Counted from the first letter of the stretch, positions 17,150-26,491 are shown. The stretch: DNA of 64,000 nt from Paraburkholderia sp. CNPSo 3274 (GCF_024206475.1 NZ_JAMBPR010000003.1:124001-188000), one strand, 5' to 3'. Notes: a model not told the origin generated them from the sequence alone. Numbers and translations are program-made.

Positions 17150-18280
17150 TCAGTCGTAACGGCTGTCGTGTGCGCGTGTAGCGGCGAGCATGGCTTCGTC
17201 GAGTTCGATGCCAAGGCCAGGCGCGTCGCTCAACGCGATCCAGCCACTCGCGTCGATGTCGATCACGTTCTTGATCGGGAAGTCGCGCCGCGCAGGCGTC
17301 CACTCGGGCGGGTCGTACGGAAACTCGACGAACGGCGCGTGCGCAGCGCCCGCCACGACATGCAGGTTGGCCGCGAGGCCAATGCCGTTGCCCCACGTAT
17401 GCGGTGTGAATACCTTGCCGTGCGCCTCGACTTGCGCCGCGAGCCGCCGTGCGCCTTCCATGCCGAGCGTGCAGACGACATCGGGTTGATAAACGTCGAG
17501 GCAGTCGTGCGCGAGGAGCGCCGCGAATTCGTGCGCGTCGCGCGTCATCTCGCCGCCCGCGATCCGCACTGGCGTTCGCTTGCGCAACTGCGCGTGGCCC
17601 GCGTAGTCGCCGCGATGTAGTGGTTCCTCGACCCAGTACACGCGATGCTTCTCGATCTGGCGAATCACGGCGAGCGCTTCGTCGGCGCGCCACGGCGCCT
17701 GGGTGTCCCACGGCATGCGCCAACCCTGGTTGCAATCCACCATCAGTTCGATGTTGTCGCCCGCGGCTTCGCGCACGGCGGCGAGCGCGGCGAGATCGTC
17801 GGCGAGGGTCGGGCGGCCGAAGCGTACCTTGAGCGCGGGAAAGCCACGTGCGACGGCATGCTCGGCCCATTGCGCCATGCCTTCGAGCGTTCGATGCACG
17901 CCCGAGGACGCATATGCCCGCACCCGCTTCGAGCGGCCGCCGGCCATTTGCCAGCACGGCTCGCCGCGAATTTTCCCGGCGAGGTCCCAGAGCGCGACGT
18001 CGAGCGGCCAGAGACGTCCCGCGTGGAAGCTGAGGTTCTCGAGCACCGCCGAGTGCCGTGGCAGGTCGAGCGGGTCGGCGCCGATGAAGAGGTCGCGGTA
18101 GTCGTCGAGGCCGTACATGGCGTCGCCGGAGCCGATGCCCACGCGGCCTTCGTTGTCTTCCACGCGCACGATCGTCGCCGGGAAGGCGCGCCGCGGGCGG
18201 CTGTCCCACGAGGCGGGGAACGGCGGGTCGAGCGGCAGCCGGTGCTGGCTTACAGTGATGCGTGCGATGCGGTTCGTCAT
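17150..18280 (-). CDS. Mandelate racemase/muconate lactonizing enzyme family (enolase superfamily)
   Basis: 376 residues. N-terminal capping domain then a modified TIM barrel. Visible catalytic layout: KVR (second acid/base lysine replaced by Arg), metal ligands in MVDCNQ (Asp), WVEEP (Glu) and AGGE (Glu), and a D-H pair in VYQPDVV and FTPHTWGNG. The His-Asp dyad places it in the mandelate-racemase subgroup, so an acid sugar dehydratase or an epimerase/racemase is expected. The neighbour betaine-type binding protein hints at a betaine or amino-acid derivative, as in hydroxyproline-betaine epimerase clusters, but this is only context. I start at MTNRIARI (18280). Divergent from a MocR gene. 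Confidence 0.85.
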   Translation of the reverse strand: MTNRIARITVSQHRLPLDPPFPASWDSRPRRAFPATIVRVEDNEGRVGIGSGDAMYGLDDYRDLFIGADPLDLPRHSAVLENLSFHAGRLWPLDVALWDLAGKIRGEPCWQMAGGRSKRVRAYASSGVHRTLEGMAQWAEHAVARGFPALKVRFGRPTLADDLAALAAVREAAGDNIELMVDCNQGWRMPWDTQAPWRADEALAVIRQIEKHRVYWVEEPLHRGDYAGHAQLRKRTPVRIAGGEMTRDAHEFAALLAHDCLDVYQPDVVCTLGMEGARRLAAQVEAHGKVFTPHTWGNGIGLAANLHVVAGAAHAPFVEFPYDPPEWTPARRDFPIKNVIDIDASGWIALSDAPGLGIELDEAMLAATRAHDSRYD

Positions 18281-18421
18281 GGCGCGTGGGGCGCCGCCCG
18301 GGGCGCGCAACATTGCGTAACTTACGTCTGAAGATACGCATGCAGCGCGCCGTGGGGCGGGCCATTGTCTCCTTGGCCTTGTCAGGCGTTATGGCATCCT
18401 AGAGGGTCAATTTCGTGCACT

Positions 18422-18458
18422 CAATGAAGTCAATTGAAGTAAATGACAGCCTTCATTT
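18422..18458. promoter_or_regulatory. Repeated TGAAGT half-sites in the divergent enolase/MocR promoter region
   Basis: Two direct copies, caatgaagt (18422-18430) and caattgaagt (18431-18440), followed by an inverted copy (cttcattt, 18451-18458). The 250-bp region is divergent between the enolase and MocR genes. MocR proteins commonly bind direct repeats in such places, so these are candidate operators; binding is not shown. Confidence 0.4.
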
Positions 18459-18530
18459 CCGCGAATTGGGCGCGATAATGACGCAGCCGTCGCGCCGTGC
18501 CGCGGCGTGCTTTTCTCATTCGGGAAAACC

Positions 18531-19979
18531 ATGAATGGCTGGATGCCCACGCTCTCGCGCAGCAGCGAACCCAAGTACCGGGCGATCGCCCAGGCCTATT
18601 CGCAGGCCATTCACGGCGGCCAGATGCTGCCCGGCGAAAAACTGCCCGCGCACCGGCTGCTCGCGAAGAAGCTCAACGTCACGACCGGCACGGTGAGCCG
18701 CGCTTATGCGGAGCTGGAGCGCGGCGGGCTGGTGGTGGCGCGCGTGGGCGACGGCACCTATGTGGCCGAGCCCGACGCCGACGGGGCGCGCATACAGGAC
18801 CGTACGCGCCCCGCGCCCGAGTCCAGCGAGCGGGCCGCGGCGATCACGCCGGGTGCGCCGGGCGTCCATGCGCCGGGGCGCCTGATCGATCTCGGCCAGA
18901 ACGTGCCGATGCCGACCGACGAAGCTTTTCTGCTTACCCAGACCTTGCGCGAATTAGCCGCGGACGAGCAGCTGGCTGGCGAACTGCTGCTTTATCAGCC
19001 TGAAGGCGGCCGCCGCTCGCACCGCGAAGCGGGTGCGCGCTGGCTCGCGCGCATGGGCTGCACGGTGGCCGCCGAGCGAGTACTGGTGACGCAGGGCGCG
19101 CAGCACGGTCTTGCCTGTGTGTTGCGCGCGGTGCTGCGGCCAGGCGACACGATTTTCGCCGAGGCATTGAGCTATCCGGGCATCGTCGCGCTCGCGCGGC
19201 AGTTGCGGTTGAATCTCGTCGGCATCGAAATCGACGAGGAAGGCATCGTGCCCGCCGCGCTCGAGCGCGCGTGCGGGCTGCTTGCGCCGCGCGCGCTCTT
19301 TTGTGTGCCGACACTGCACAACCCGACCACGGCGACGCTCTCCGAAGCGCGCCGCACGATGATCGCCGAGATCGCGGTGCGCCATCACCTCGTCGTGATC
19401 GAGGACCTCGTGCCCGCCGCCTTGCTCGATGCGCCGCCCACGCCGCTCGCCGCACGGCTGCCCGAGCACGGCATCGTCATCAGCAGTCTTTCGAAGGCGG
19501 TCGCGCCGGGCCTGCGCATTGGCTATGTGCAGGCGCCGCAGGACTGGGTCGGCAAGATCCTCGCGGTGATACGCAGCGACTGCTGGATGACTTCGCCGCT
19601 CGCCGCGGAGATTGCGGCGCGCTGGATCGTGGATGGCGAGGTCGATCGGCTCGTCGCGCAGCAGCGCGCACAGGTGGACGCGCGCCATGCGATCGCCGCC
19701 GAGGTACTGGCGGACTGGACGTATCGCACCGATCCGGCGAGCCCGCACCTCTGGCTGCCGCTCGCCGAGCCCTGGCGCGCCGCCGAATTTTCGGCGGCGT
19801 TGCGTCAGGCCGGCGTGCTCGCGAAAACGGCGGACAGCTTCGTGATCGGCCGCGGGTCGGCGCCGCACGCGGTGCGTTTGAGCCTGGGCGGCGCGCGCAG
19901 CCATGAGGCGCTGAGAGAAGGGCTGGAGTTGCTGGCGCGCACGCTGCGTAACGGGCCGGAAGGGCTTTATTCGGCTTGA
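18531..19979 (+). CDS. MocR-type transcriptional regulator (GntR HTH plus aminotransferase fold)
   Basis: 482 residues. N-terminal GntR winged helix (about 15-80: YRAIAQAYSQAIHGGQMLPGEKLPAHRLLAKKLNVTTGTVSRAYAELERGG) joined to a class I aminotransferase-like domain. The PLP lysine is present in ISSLSKAVAPGLRIGY. Such proteins sense PLP or amino-compound adducts and regulate neighbouring genes; many do not catalyse transamination. Start at ATG 18531, eight codons into a longer open frame. It stands divergent from the enolase gene and is the likely regulator of that set. Confidence 0.9.
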   Translation: MNGWMPTLSRSSEPKYRAIAQAYSQAIHGGQMLPGEKLPAHRLLAKKLNVTTGTVSRAYAELERGGLVVARVGDGTYVAEPDADGARIQDRTRPAPESSERAAAITPGAPGVHAPGRLIDLGQNVPMPTDEAFLLTQTLRELAADEQLAGELLLYQPEGGRRSHREAGARWLARMGCTVAAERVLVTQGAQHGLACVLRAVLRPGDTIFAEALSYPGIVALARQLRLNLVGIEIDEEGIVPAALERACGLLAPRALFCVPTLHNPTTATLSEARRTMIAEIAVRHHLVVIEDLVPAALLDAPPTPLAARLPEHGIVISSLSKAVAPGLRIGYVQAPQDWVGKILAVIRSDCWMTSPLAAEIAARWIVDGEVDRLVAQQRAQVDARHAIAAEVLADWTYRTDPASPHLWLPLAEPWRAAEFSAALRQAGVLAKTADSFVIGRGSAPHAVRLSLGGARSHEALREGLELLARTLRNGPEGLYSA

Positions 19980-20004
19980 CGGCGGGCCTTTCAACGTCGC
20001 GCCG

Positions 20005-20931
20005 TTACTCCACGATGAACGAGACCGTGCGCTTGCGCCGTTCATCGACCGAAAGCGCGAACACATCGGGCCGCGCATAATGGCCCACCACGTCGAAATC
20101 GTAGCGGGCGCGCGTGAGTTCGTCGGTGTCGATCTCCGCGACGATGAGTCCGGCTTCACCGCGCAGCGGGCCGGCCAGCACGTCGCCGAGCGGCCCGACG
20201 ATCAAGCTGCCGCCATTGATGAGCGGCCGGTTCTCGTCCCACCCGGGCACCTCGACGCCGAGCGCCGCGGGCGAGGGCTGCACCTGGCACGCGCTGATCA
20301 CGAAGCATCGTCCTTCGTGTGCGATATGGCGCATGGAGCACTGCCAGATGTCGCGCTCGTCTACGGTCGGCGCGCACCAGATCTGCACGCCCTTCGCGTA
20401 CATCGCCGTGCGCAATAGCGGCATGTGGTTTTCCCAGCAGATTGCTGCGCCCGCGACGCCTGATTCCGTGCGAACGGTAGGCAGCGTCGAGCCGTCGCCC
20501 TGCCCCCAGATGAGTCGCTCCGTGCCGGTTGGCATGAGCTTGCGATGCTTCGCCACGAGCCCCTCGCCCGGATTGAAGAACAGCGCGGTGCAAAAGAGCG
20601 TGCTGCCATCGCGCTCGATCACGCCGATTACGAGCGACGCGCCGCAACGCGTCGAAAGCTCCGCGAGCGCTTCGGTTTCCGCGCCGGGCACGTCGATCGC
20701 ATTCTCGTAGTAGCGCGCGAATGCCTCGCGGCCTTCGGGCAAGCGGTAGCCGAGGCGCGTGCCGAATATTTCTCCCTTCGGGTAACCGCCGAGTAACGCC
20801 TCGGGCATGACGACGAGCTTCGCGCCCGAGGCGCGGATCTGCGTTTCGAACGACAGAATCTGTTCCAGCGTTTGCGCTTTGCCGGCGGCGGACGAACCGA
20901 TCTGCAGCGCGGCGACTTTCGACTTGGCCAT
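20005..20931 (-). CDS. Nitrilase/cyanide hydratase family enzyme
   Basis: 308 residues. The catalytic triad Glu-Lys-Cys is in place: E44 ([14 protein letters not shown]), K131 ([10 protein letters not shown]) and C165 ([14 protein letters not shown]). The CWENH motif and the GGYPKG motif are those of true nitrilases that turn nitriles to carboxylic acids, rather than of amidases of the superfamily. Start at ATG 20931. Divergent from a LysR gene with only 83 bp between, so it is probably controlled by it. The Rieske oxygenase two genes away could act on the same aromatic or aliphatic substrate class, which is inference. Confidence 0.9.
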   Translation of the reverse strand: MAKSKVAALQIGSSAAGKAQTLEQILSFETQIRASGAKLVVMPEALLGGYPKGEIFGTRLGYRLPEGREAFARYYENAIDVPGAETEALAELSTRCGASLVIGVIERDGSTLFCTALFFNPGEGLVAKHRKLMPTGTERLIWGQGDGSTLPTVRTESGVAGAAICWENHMPLLRTAMYAKGVQIWCAPTVDERDIWQCSMRHIAHEGRCFVISACQVQPSPAALGVEVPGWDENRPLINGGSLIVGPLGDVLAGPLRGEAGLIVAEIDTDELTRARYDFDVVGHYARPDVFALSVDERRKRTVSFIVE

Positions 20932-20996
20932 GATGGCGTGCTCCCAGGGCGTTGGACAGCTCACATCTTTCCACGGCGATAAAATCGCGAGAACGT

Positions 20997-21016
20997 ATAT
21001 CGAGACTATGTGATAT
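20997..21016. promoter_or_regulatory. Candidate LysR binding site between nitrilase and LysR genes
   Basis: An interrupted palindrome ATATC-N10-GATAT (20997-21001 and 21012-21016), which also fits the LysR T-N11-A rule. The right arm overlaps the start codon of the LysR gene, as expected for autorepression, and it lies about 70 bp upstream of the nitrilase start. Confidence 0.45.
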
Positions 21017-21926
21017 GAACCAGTTTGATATCGCCGGTGTGGACCTGAATCTGCTGAAGATCTTCGAGGCACTGTTCGAAGAGGGCGGCGCGAGCCGCGC
21101 TGCGATTCGCCTCGACATGACGCAGTCGGCCGTGAGCGCGGCGCTCAGGCGTCTGCGCGCGCTCTATGCGGACACGCTGTTCGTGCGCACCGGCCGCGGG
21201 CTTGCGCCGACTTCGCGCGCGCAGGAGCTCAAGCCCGTGATCAGCGAAGCGCTCGACCGTTGCCGCCATAGCCTCGCGATCGCCTCGCCCGACGCCACCA
21301 CGTTTCATGGGCGGGCGGTTTCTATCGGGCTTTCCGACGACTTCGAGGTGGCTTTCGGCCGGCGCATCATCGAAACGCTGGAAACCAGCGCCCCGGGCCT
21401 GCGCATCATCTTTCGCCAGACGCACAGTCAGATCGTCGCCGATGCGCTCGCGAATCAGGACATGGATCTCGCTGTCGCGGCGGGCGGCTTCGCTTCGCGC
21501 GGGCTGAGCCATCGGGTGCTCGGCGAGGGCAGCTATGCGTGCCTCGTGGACGCCGCCGCGCGCACGCCGCGGCGCTTGACGCTCGGCGACTACGTGTCGA
21601 GAGGGCACATCCTGGTGTCGTCGGGCGGCGTGGTCGGGATCGTCGACGAAGGGCTCGCCGCGCGCGGCCTGAAGCGCAATGTCGTGGCCTCTACGACGCA
21701 TTTCGCCGCGTTGCCCTTTCTGCTCAAGGGCACGCGCAGCGTCGCCACGATTCCGCGCCACGCCGCCGAGGCGATCGCGCGCGTGGCGGGCCTGAAACTG
21801 CTCGCGTGTCCGATCGATCTGCCGCGCTATCCCGTGGAACTCGGGTGGCGCAACAGCTCGCTGCGCGACGCCGCCATCGTCAAGGTTCAGGCCGCCATCA
21901 TCGCGTGCTTTCCGGCAAAACACTGA
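21015..21926 (+). CDS. LysR-family regulator of the nitrilase region
   Basis: 303 residues. DNA-binding start [50 protein letters not shown], which is the NodD/NahR-like opening seen in regulators of aromatic catabolism. The effector domain follows to the end. I start at ATG 21015; an earlier in-frame start at 20952 would overlap the nitrilase promoter. Divergent from nitrilase and 126 bp before the Rieske oxygenase gene on the same strand. Confidence 0.9.
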   Translation: MNQFDIAGVDLNLLKIFEALFEEGGASRAAIRLDMTQSAVSAALRRLRALYADTLFVRTGRGLAPTSRAQELKPVISEALDRCRHSLAIASPDATTFHGRAVSIGLSDDFEVAFGRRIIETLETSAPGLRIIFRQTHSQIVADALANQDMDLAVAAGGFASRGLSHRVLGEGSYACLVDAAARTPRRLTLGDYVSRGHILVSSGGVVGIVDEGLAARGLKRNVVASTTHFAALPFLLKGTRSVATIPRHAAEAIARVAGLKLLACPIDLPRYPVELGWRNSSLRDAAIVKVQAAIIACFPAKH

Positions 21927-21952
21927 TCGACACCCATGCTACATTCGCGTTG

Positions 21953-21985
21953 AATGATTGGGCACGAGACTTGCGTCCAATCATT
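21953..21985. promoter_or_regulatory. Inverted repeat upstream of the Rieske gene
   Basis: Perfect 9-bp arms aatgattgg (21953-21961) and ccaatcatt (21977-21985) with a 15-bp spacer, located 27 bp after the LysR stop and 67 bp before the oxygenase start. It could be an operator or, less likely because of the long loop and weak T-run, a terminator. Confidence 0.4.
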
Positions 21986-22052
21986 GGTTTCCCAGAACGA
22001 CGGTAACGGCGCTAGCGACGATATCGACGGACTCGACAAGGAGATTCTCCGC

Positions 22053-23162
22053 ATGCGCGCAATGCCTTTCCCCGACGGCTATACGATCGAGTCACATTTG
22101 CAAGAACCGCGCGACCTGCGCCGAGTGCCCATTCATCCCGATCACTGGTATCCGCTCGCCTGGTCGCGCGAACTCAAGCCTGGCAAGACGCTGGGCACGC
22201 ACTTCGCCGGCGAGCCCATCGTGCTCTTTCGCACCGCGTCAGGTGCGGCGTACGCGCTCGAAGACCGCTGCGCCCACCGCCAGGTGCCGCTGCATGCGGG
22301 CGTGGTGGATGGCGAGTCGCTTCGCTGCGGCTACCACGGCTGGACCTACGATTGTTCGGGCCAATGCGTGGACGTGCCTTACCTGGGCAGGGAGCGCCTG
22401 CCCAACGGCGTGCGCGCCTATCCGTGCCGCGAGGCGCACGGCATGATCTTCGTCTTTCCCGGCAACGCCACGCTCGCCGAAGAGACTCCGCTGCCCGTGC
22501 TGGATTCCGTAACGGACAAGGCATACAAGACGCGCCGCTTCGGCCAGGAGGTGAAGTGCCACTACTCGTTCATGCACGAGAATCTGATGGACATGAATCA
22601 CCAGTTTCTGCACCGCCGCCAGATGGGCCAGATGCGGGCGCGCTCGCTCGGCCGGCGGCGCGGCGAGAACTTCATCGAAGTGGACTACACGTTCGTACGC
22701 ATGGCGGGCAAGCAGCCCGCGGGCGAGGCGCTCGTGTTCGGCGCGAGCAAGAACCGCGCGGCCCCGAGCGACCAGAGCGTGATGACGATCCGCACGGAAT
22801 ATCCGTATCAAACGCTGAAAATACGGTCGAGCGACGACTCGCTCCTCATGGACCTGTGGATCGTTTATGTGCCGCTCGACGCGCGGCAGCGCACGAACCG
22901 GACATTCGGACTCCTTTCGGTCCGCAGGCCCGCCGTGCCGTTCCTGCTCGATGCAGCGTGGCCGCTGCTGGTCTGGTTCACGGAGCGCATCTTCAAGGAA
23001 GACCGCACCATCGTGGAACTCGAACAGGCCGCGCACGACAACCAGGGCGCCGACTGGAATCACGAAGTTTTTCCCGTCATCAATGAATTGCGCGACCTGC
23101 TGCGCGATTGCGGCGGGCGCACTGTGATTCCCATTCGCGAAGTTAGCGAAGCCGACGCCTGA
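22053..23162 (+). CDS. Rieske [2Fe-2S] non-haem iron oxygenase, alpha subunit type
   Basis: 369 residues. The Rieske cluster ligands are C73-x-H75 and C92-x2-H95 (DRCAHRQ and RCGYHGW). The catalytic iron site is visible as HENLMDMNHQFLH with D180, H183 and H187 as likely ligands; the two His are one residue closer than in the usual vanillate-demethylase pattern. Such enzymes demethylate or hydroxylate with electrons from a reductase that is not encoded next to it. Start at ATG 22053, nine bases after AAGGAG; longer in-frame starts lack a Shine-Dalgarno. Substrate unknown; the nitrilase/LysR neighbours suggest a small catabolic module. Confidence 0.88.
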   Translation: MRAMPFPDGYTIESHLQEPRDLRRVPIHPDHWYPLAWSRELKPGKTLGTHFAGEPIVLFRTASGAAYALEDRCAHRQVPLHAGVVDGESLRCGYHGWTYDCSGQCVDVPYLGRERLPNGVRAYPCREAHGMIFVFPGNATLAEETPLPVLDSVTDKAYKTRRFGQEVKCHYSFMHENLMDMNHQFLHRRQMGQMRARSLGRRRGENFIEVDYTFVRMAGKQPAGEALVFGASKNRAAPSDQSVMTIRTEYPYQTLKIRSSDDSLLMDLWIVYVPLDARQRTNRTFGLLSVRRPAVPFLLDAAWPLLVWFTERIFKEDRTIVELEQAAHDNQGADWNHEVFPVINELRDLLRDCGGRTVIPIREVSEADA

Positions 23163-23185
23163 GGCGAAGGCGCCTTGCGCTCGCG

Positions 23186-23605
23186 TCAGGCCGTTTTGCT
23201 GGCGCGCGTGCTGCCGCGCGATTTGGCAGGCGCTTTTTTCTTCGCTTTGCCCTGGTTGAATTCGATTGCCGCGCGAATGAGCGCCATCAGTGCGCGCTTG
23301 TCGACCTTGTCACCCTCGAGATAGTCGATGGCGCGTCGCGCGTTGCCGTCGAGCCCGGCGTTGAACAGCTTGTTCGGGTCGGGCAGGCTCGCGCCGTACA
23401 GGAACGTGAGCTTCACCTTGCCCTTGTGGGCATTGCCCACGGCGATCATGCCGTCCCGATACCACACGGGGCTGCCCATGTATTTCCATTCCTCGACGAT
23501 GGCCGGGTCGGCTTCGAGAATGGCCTCGCGCATCGCGGCGAAGGTGTCGCGGCGCCAGTCGGTGAGTCCCGCGATTAGCTGGTCAATACGTTCCGATGGG
23601 GTCAT
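23186..23605 (-). CDS. DUF1801 family protein
   Basis: 139 residues. The DUF1801/YdhG-like fold is recognised from MTPSERIDQLIAGLTDWRRDTFAAMREAI, the EEWKYMGSPVWYRDGMI segment and VKLTFLYGASLPDPNKLFN. The C-terminal 20 residues are Lys/Ala-rich (GKAKKKAPAKSRGSTRASKTA split as a basic tail), which could bind nucleic acid. Function of the family is not established. Start at ATG 23605; the upstream extension in the same frame lies antisense to lrgB. Confidence 0.8.
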   Translation of the reverse strand: MTPSERIDQLIAGLTDWRRDTFAAMREAILEADPAIVEEWKYMGSPVWYRDGMIAVGNAHKGKVKLTFLYGASLPDPNKLFNAGLDGNARRAIDYLEGDKVDKRALMALIRAAIEFNQGKAKKKAPAKSRGSTRASKTA

Positions 23606-23670
23606 TCGCGCTCCGTGCCTTGCATGACTTCCTGTTGTCGGGCAATCAGGATCGTAATGTAGCACTGAGG

Positions 23671-24411
23671 TTACCAGGTGACGTGGGCAATCACCATGGG
23701 AAGCACGAAGGGCAGCACGAGCGCGGAAATCGTGCCGTTCATCGCCATACCGAGCCCGGCGAACGCACCCGCCTCCTCGCTGATCTGGAAAGCCCGGGCC
23801 GTGCCGATGCCATGCGACGCCACGCCGATGGCGAAGCCGCGCGCGTCGTCGCGCCGTATGCCGAGCACGCCCAGGATGAAGGTCCCCATGACGGCGCCCA
23901 AAATGCCCGTGGCGATCACGATGGCGGCGGTCAACGCGGGCATGCCGCCCACTTTGGCGGAGATCAGCATTCCAATGGCCGCGGTGACCGACTTTGGCGC
24001 GAGCGAGGCGACCGTTGCGGGCGGGCAACCGAACATCACGGCAATTGCCACGGCCGAAACGACGGCCACGCAGCTGCCGGCGAGCAGGCCGAACACCAGC
24101 GGAACGAAAGCTTCGCGCAGTTTGTGCAGTTGACGATGGAGCGGTACGGCGAGCGCCACGATCGCCGGTCCAAGCAGAAAATGAATGAAGCGCGCGTGCT
24201 CGAAATAGGCCTGGTAGGGGACGCCGCCCAACTTCAGCAGACCCGTGAGCAGCAGGACCGCGATCGCGACAGGGTTTGCCAAAGGATTGCGGCCGCAGTG
24301 CCGGTGTATCCAGCAGGCAAGCAGATAGACGCCGATAGTCGCGGCGATGGCGGGTACATCCGAACTCGTGAGCCACGCGCCGATGAAGGCAGGCGCCGTA
24401 TGTTCAGGCAT
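23671..24411 (-). CDS. lrgB: LrgB/CidB family membrane protein
   Basis: 246 residues, inner membrane, about seven hydrophobic segments. The family block SVTAAIGMLISAKVGGMPALTAAIVIATGILGAVMG and GIASHGIGTAR-like segment (GVASHGIGTARAFQ) are clear. LrgB works with LrgA in a holin-like pair linked to murein hydrolase control and, in some bacteria, to pyruvate or glycolate export. The gene follows lrgA by 44 bp. Confidence 0.9.
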   Translation of the reverse strand: MPEHTAPAFIGAWLTSSDVPAIAATIGVYLLACWIHRHCGRNPLANPVAIAVLLLTGLLKLGGVPYQAYFEHARFIHFLLGPAIVALAVPLHRQLHKLREAFVPLVFGLLAGSCVAVVSAVAIAVMFGCPPATVASLAPKSVTAAIGMLISAKVGGMPALTAAIVIATGILGAVMGTFILGVLGIRRDDARGFAIGVASHGIGTARAFQISEEAGAFAGLGMAMNGTISALVLPFVLPMVIAHVTW

Positions 24412-24455
24412 GGTGGGTCTCCTCGCGCATACCGGCGCGAATCCGCCGAAGCCGC

Positions 24456-24890
24456 CTATTGTTCGACCTTCGCGGAGGGGATCGATTGTTTCGATTTTCT
24501 TTCGAGCAGCGCGCAAGTCACGAGTCCGCCGGCGGCGATCGAAAGCGCGGTGCTCACCAGGATGGCGACAGCGATTGCAAATAGTTGACCTTTCAACACG
24601 CCAGCGAGCGCGAACACGCCTGCACCGGCTGGGATAAACAAAAGCGAAAGATGATTCAGCAACCCGAGCGCCGGACCTTCCACGTCGCGCTCGACCCGAG
24701 GCGCCGCTGAGAGCAGACAGAGCAGAAGCACGAGGCCGATGACCGGGCCGGGAACAGGCACGCGCGCGATCCACGCGATCCATTCTCCGGCACCCTGTAG
24801 CGCGACGAGCAGCGCGAATGTGCGCACGAAGGCCAGGTCCGCCTTGACTGGCGCCGGGGCATGCGTTGAGGCACGGGCGGGATGGCGCAT
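24456..24890 (-). CDS. lrgA: LrgA/CidA family holin-like protein
   Basis: 144 residues with four transmembrane segments. The family signature is in PVPGPVIGLVLLLCLL (family pattern PG...GL) and the LSLLFIPAGAGV segment. The N-terminal 25 residues are a polar extension. ATG 24890 is chosen over the in-frame 24947. First gene of the lrgAB pair; a LytSR-type regulator is not seen next to it. Confidence 0.88.
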   Translation of the reverse strand: MRHPARASTHAPAPVKADLAFVRTFALLVALQGAGEWIAWIARVPVPGPVIGLVLLLCLLSAAPRVERDVEGPALGLLNHLSLLFIPAGAGVFALAGVLKGQLFAIAVAILVSTALSIAAGGLVTCALLERKSKQSIPSAKVEQ

Positions 24891-24985
24891 CGGGAAGCTC
24901 CGGCGGAACGCGACGAACGCAACGACACGCCGGCAGTATCCGCCCACCTCGTGAACGAAAACATGGACGGCAACTGAAGAAATCG

Positions 24986-26449
24986 TTAAGTGTTGATCGA
25001 CGCGCCCGCTCCGGGCGCCTTGGCGGAGCTCGATGCGTTTTGCGCTTCCGGCTCCATGAGGGAGATGGTGAAGAAGCTGCCCATGACCGCGGAAAGAATG
25101 ATGAAGATCGATGCGGCATCGACAAGGAAGCCGAAATAACGGAATACGAGGAAGCAGATCGAAAGCGTCAACAAGTTAAGCGTAAGGCCGATGATGGCGG
25201 AGGCCTTCGGCACGGTGCGCATGAAGACGGCAAGCCGCGAATCGGTGCGCGGCACATACCAGATGAAGAACAGACCGAGCGCGAGGATGAAAGCCGTCTC
25301 ACACCAGATCAGCCAGTCCGGGCGCTGCAGGAATCTGCCCTCGAAAATCGTTTCGATCACCTGCGCCTGAATCTCGATGCCGGGCACCAGCTCGCCTAAC
25401 GCAGTCGTGCGCATGTCGGTCAGGCCCGTTCCGGTGAGGCCGACTAGAACCAGCTTGTTGCGGATGCGGTTCGCATCGACCTTACCTTGCAAAACGTCGC
25501 GTGCGGAAACATAACGCTGCTGCGTGCGCGCAATGGAGGCGAAATGCAGCCAGATGTCGCCGTCGGATTGCGTGGGCACCCGCACGTCCGCCACGCCGAC
25601 GGCTCGCACGCCCCAGGGGCCTGCGAACACCTCGATGGCTGGCGAGCCGGTGGCCACCCGCAGCATTTCGATGGGCAGGCTTGGCACGAGTTTGTCGTCA
25701 AGACCCAGCACGAGCGGAATGCGCCGCACCGTGCCCTGTTCCTGTGCGACGTTGAGCATGGCCTGGCCGTGGGCTGCGCCCTGCAACTCGGGGAGGCTTG
25801 CGAGCACGTAATTGAAGCGGTGAACGTTCGCGAGGGCGTCCGAGCCGTGCACGAGCACGGGCGCGCTCAGGATGTCGGTGCGCGTCGTGGAGGTCGCGTA
25901 ATCGAACGCCGCTGCGCCGAGGATCGACGGCGATGCGCGCAACGCCGTCGCGAGAATGCGCTCGTGGCTGGGCAGCGCTCGCAGTTGGGTGGCCAGCGCC
26001 GCCTGCGAGGCGGGCAGGTTGTCGGCCACGTTGCCAGGCGACGTTTGGTCGGGCTCGGGCATGTAGATGTCCAGGCCGATCGCCAGCGGTTTGTTCGCCT
26101 CGATCGCATCGACCAGCCCGGCGAGGCGGTTGCGCGGCCAGGGCCATTGGCCGAAGGATTCGAGCGTCTTGTCGTCGATCTCGACGATGGTCACCGGCTG
26201 CGCGGTCGGCACGCGTGGAAAACGGCGCTGATAGTGGTCGAAAAGAAGCTGGCGCGCCGAGCCGAAGGTGTCGGGCAACACGTTGTCGAGCGTGTCGAGG
26301 AAGGCCGGCCGCGCAACATCGCCGGGCCATTCGCCGCACAGATTGATGAACAGAAACGTCACGAGCACCGCGAGCGCCCAGGGGCGCCCTTTGCGCGCCC
26401 GCATCATGCGCCTGACGAAGGCGATGCTCGAGTTGCGGTAGCGTTTCAT
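24986..26449 (-). CDS. CHASE2-domain sensor with C-terminal membrane helices and no output domain
   Basis: 487 residues. One N-terminal helix (about 24-40), a large extracytoplasmic CHASE2 domain (about 45-355; TIVEIDDKTLESFGQWPWPRNRLA, GLDIYMPEPD, KLVLVGLTGTGLTDMRTTALGELVPGIEIQAQVIETI) and three C-terminal helices (about 375-465) ending in a 25-residue Ala/Ser-rich tail. CHASE2 proteins usually carry an adenylate cyclase, kinase or GGDEF domain after the helices; here nothing follows. It is the third gene after fecR-like and ompA-like genes, all on the minus strand. Confidence 0.88.
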   Translation of the reverse strand: MKRYRNSSIAFVRRMMRARKGRPWALAVLVTFLFINLCGEWPGDVARPAFLDTLDNVLPDTFGSARQLLFDHYQRRFPRVPTAQPVTIVEIDDKTLESFGQWPWPRNRLAGLVDAIEANKPLAIGLDIYMPEPDQTSPGNVADNLPASQAALATQLRALPSHERILATALRASPSILGAAAFDYATSTTRTDILSAPVLVHGSDALANVHRFNYVLASLPELQGAAHGQAMLNVAQEQGTVRRIPLVLGLDDKLVPSLPIEMLRVATGSPAIEVFAGPWGVRAVGVADVRVPTQSDGDIWLHFASIARTQQRYVSARDVLQGKVDANRIRNKLVLVGLTGTGLTDMRTTALGELVPGIEIQAQVIETIFEGRFLQRPDWLIWCETAFILALGLFFIWYVPRTDSRLAVFMRTVPKASAIIGLTLNLLTLSICFLVFRYFGFLVDAASIFIILSAVMGSFFTISLMEPEAQNASSSAKAPGAGASINT

Positions 26450-26491
26450 GGTGACATGGGATCGATGAAGAGCGCCGCGTGTCGATACGGA

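Noticed and set aside
23606..25125. Long upstream extensions of the DUF1801 and LrgB frames
   Set aside because: They overlap neighbouring genes antisense or in other frames; the families begin at 23605 and 24411.
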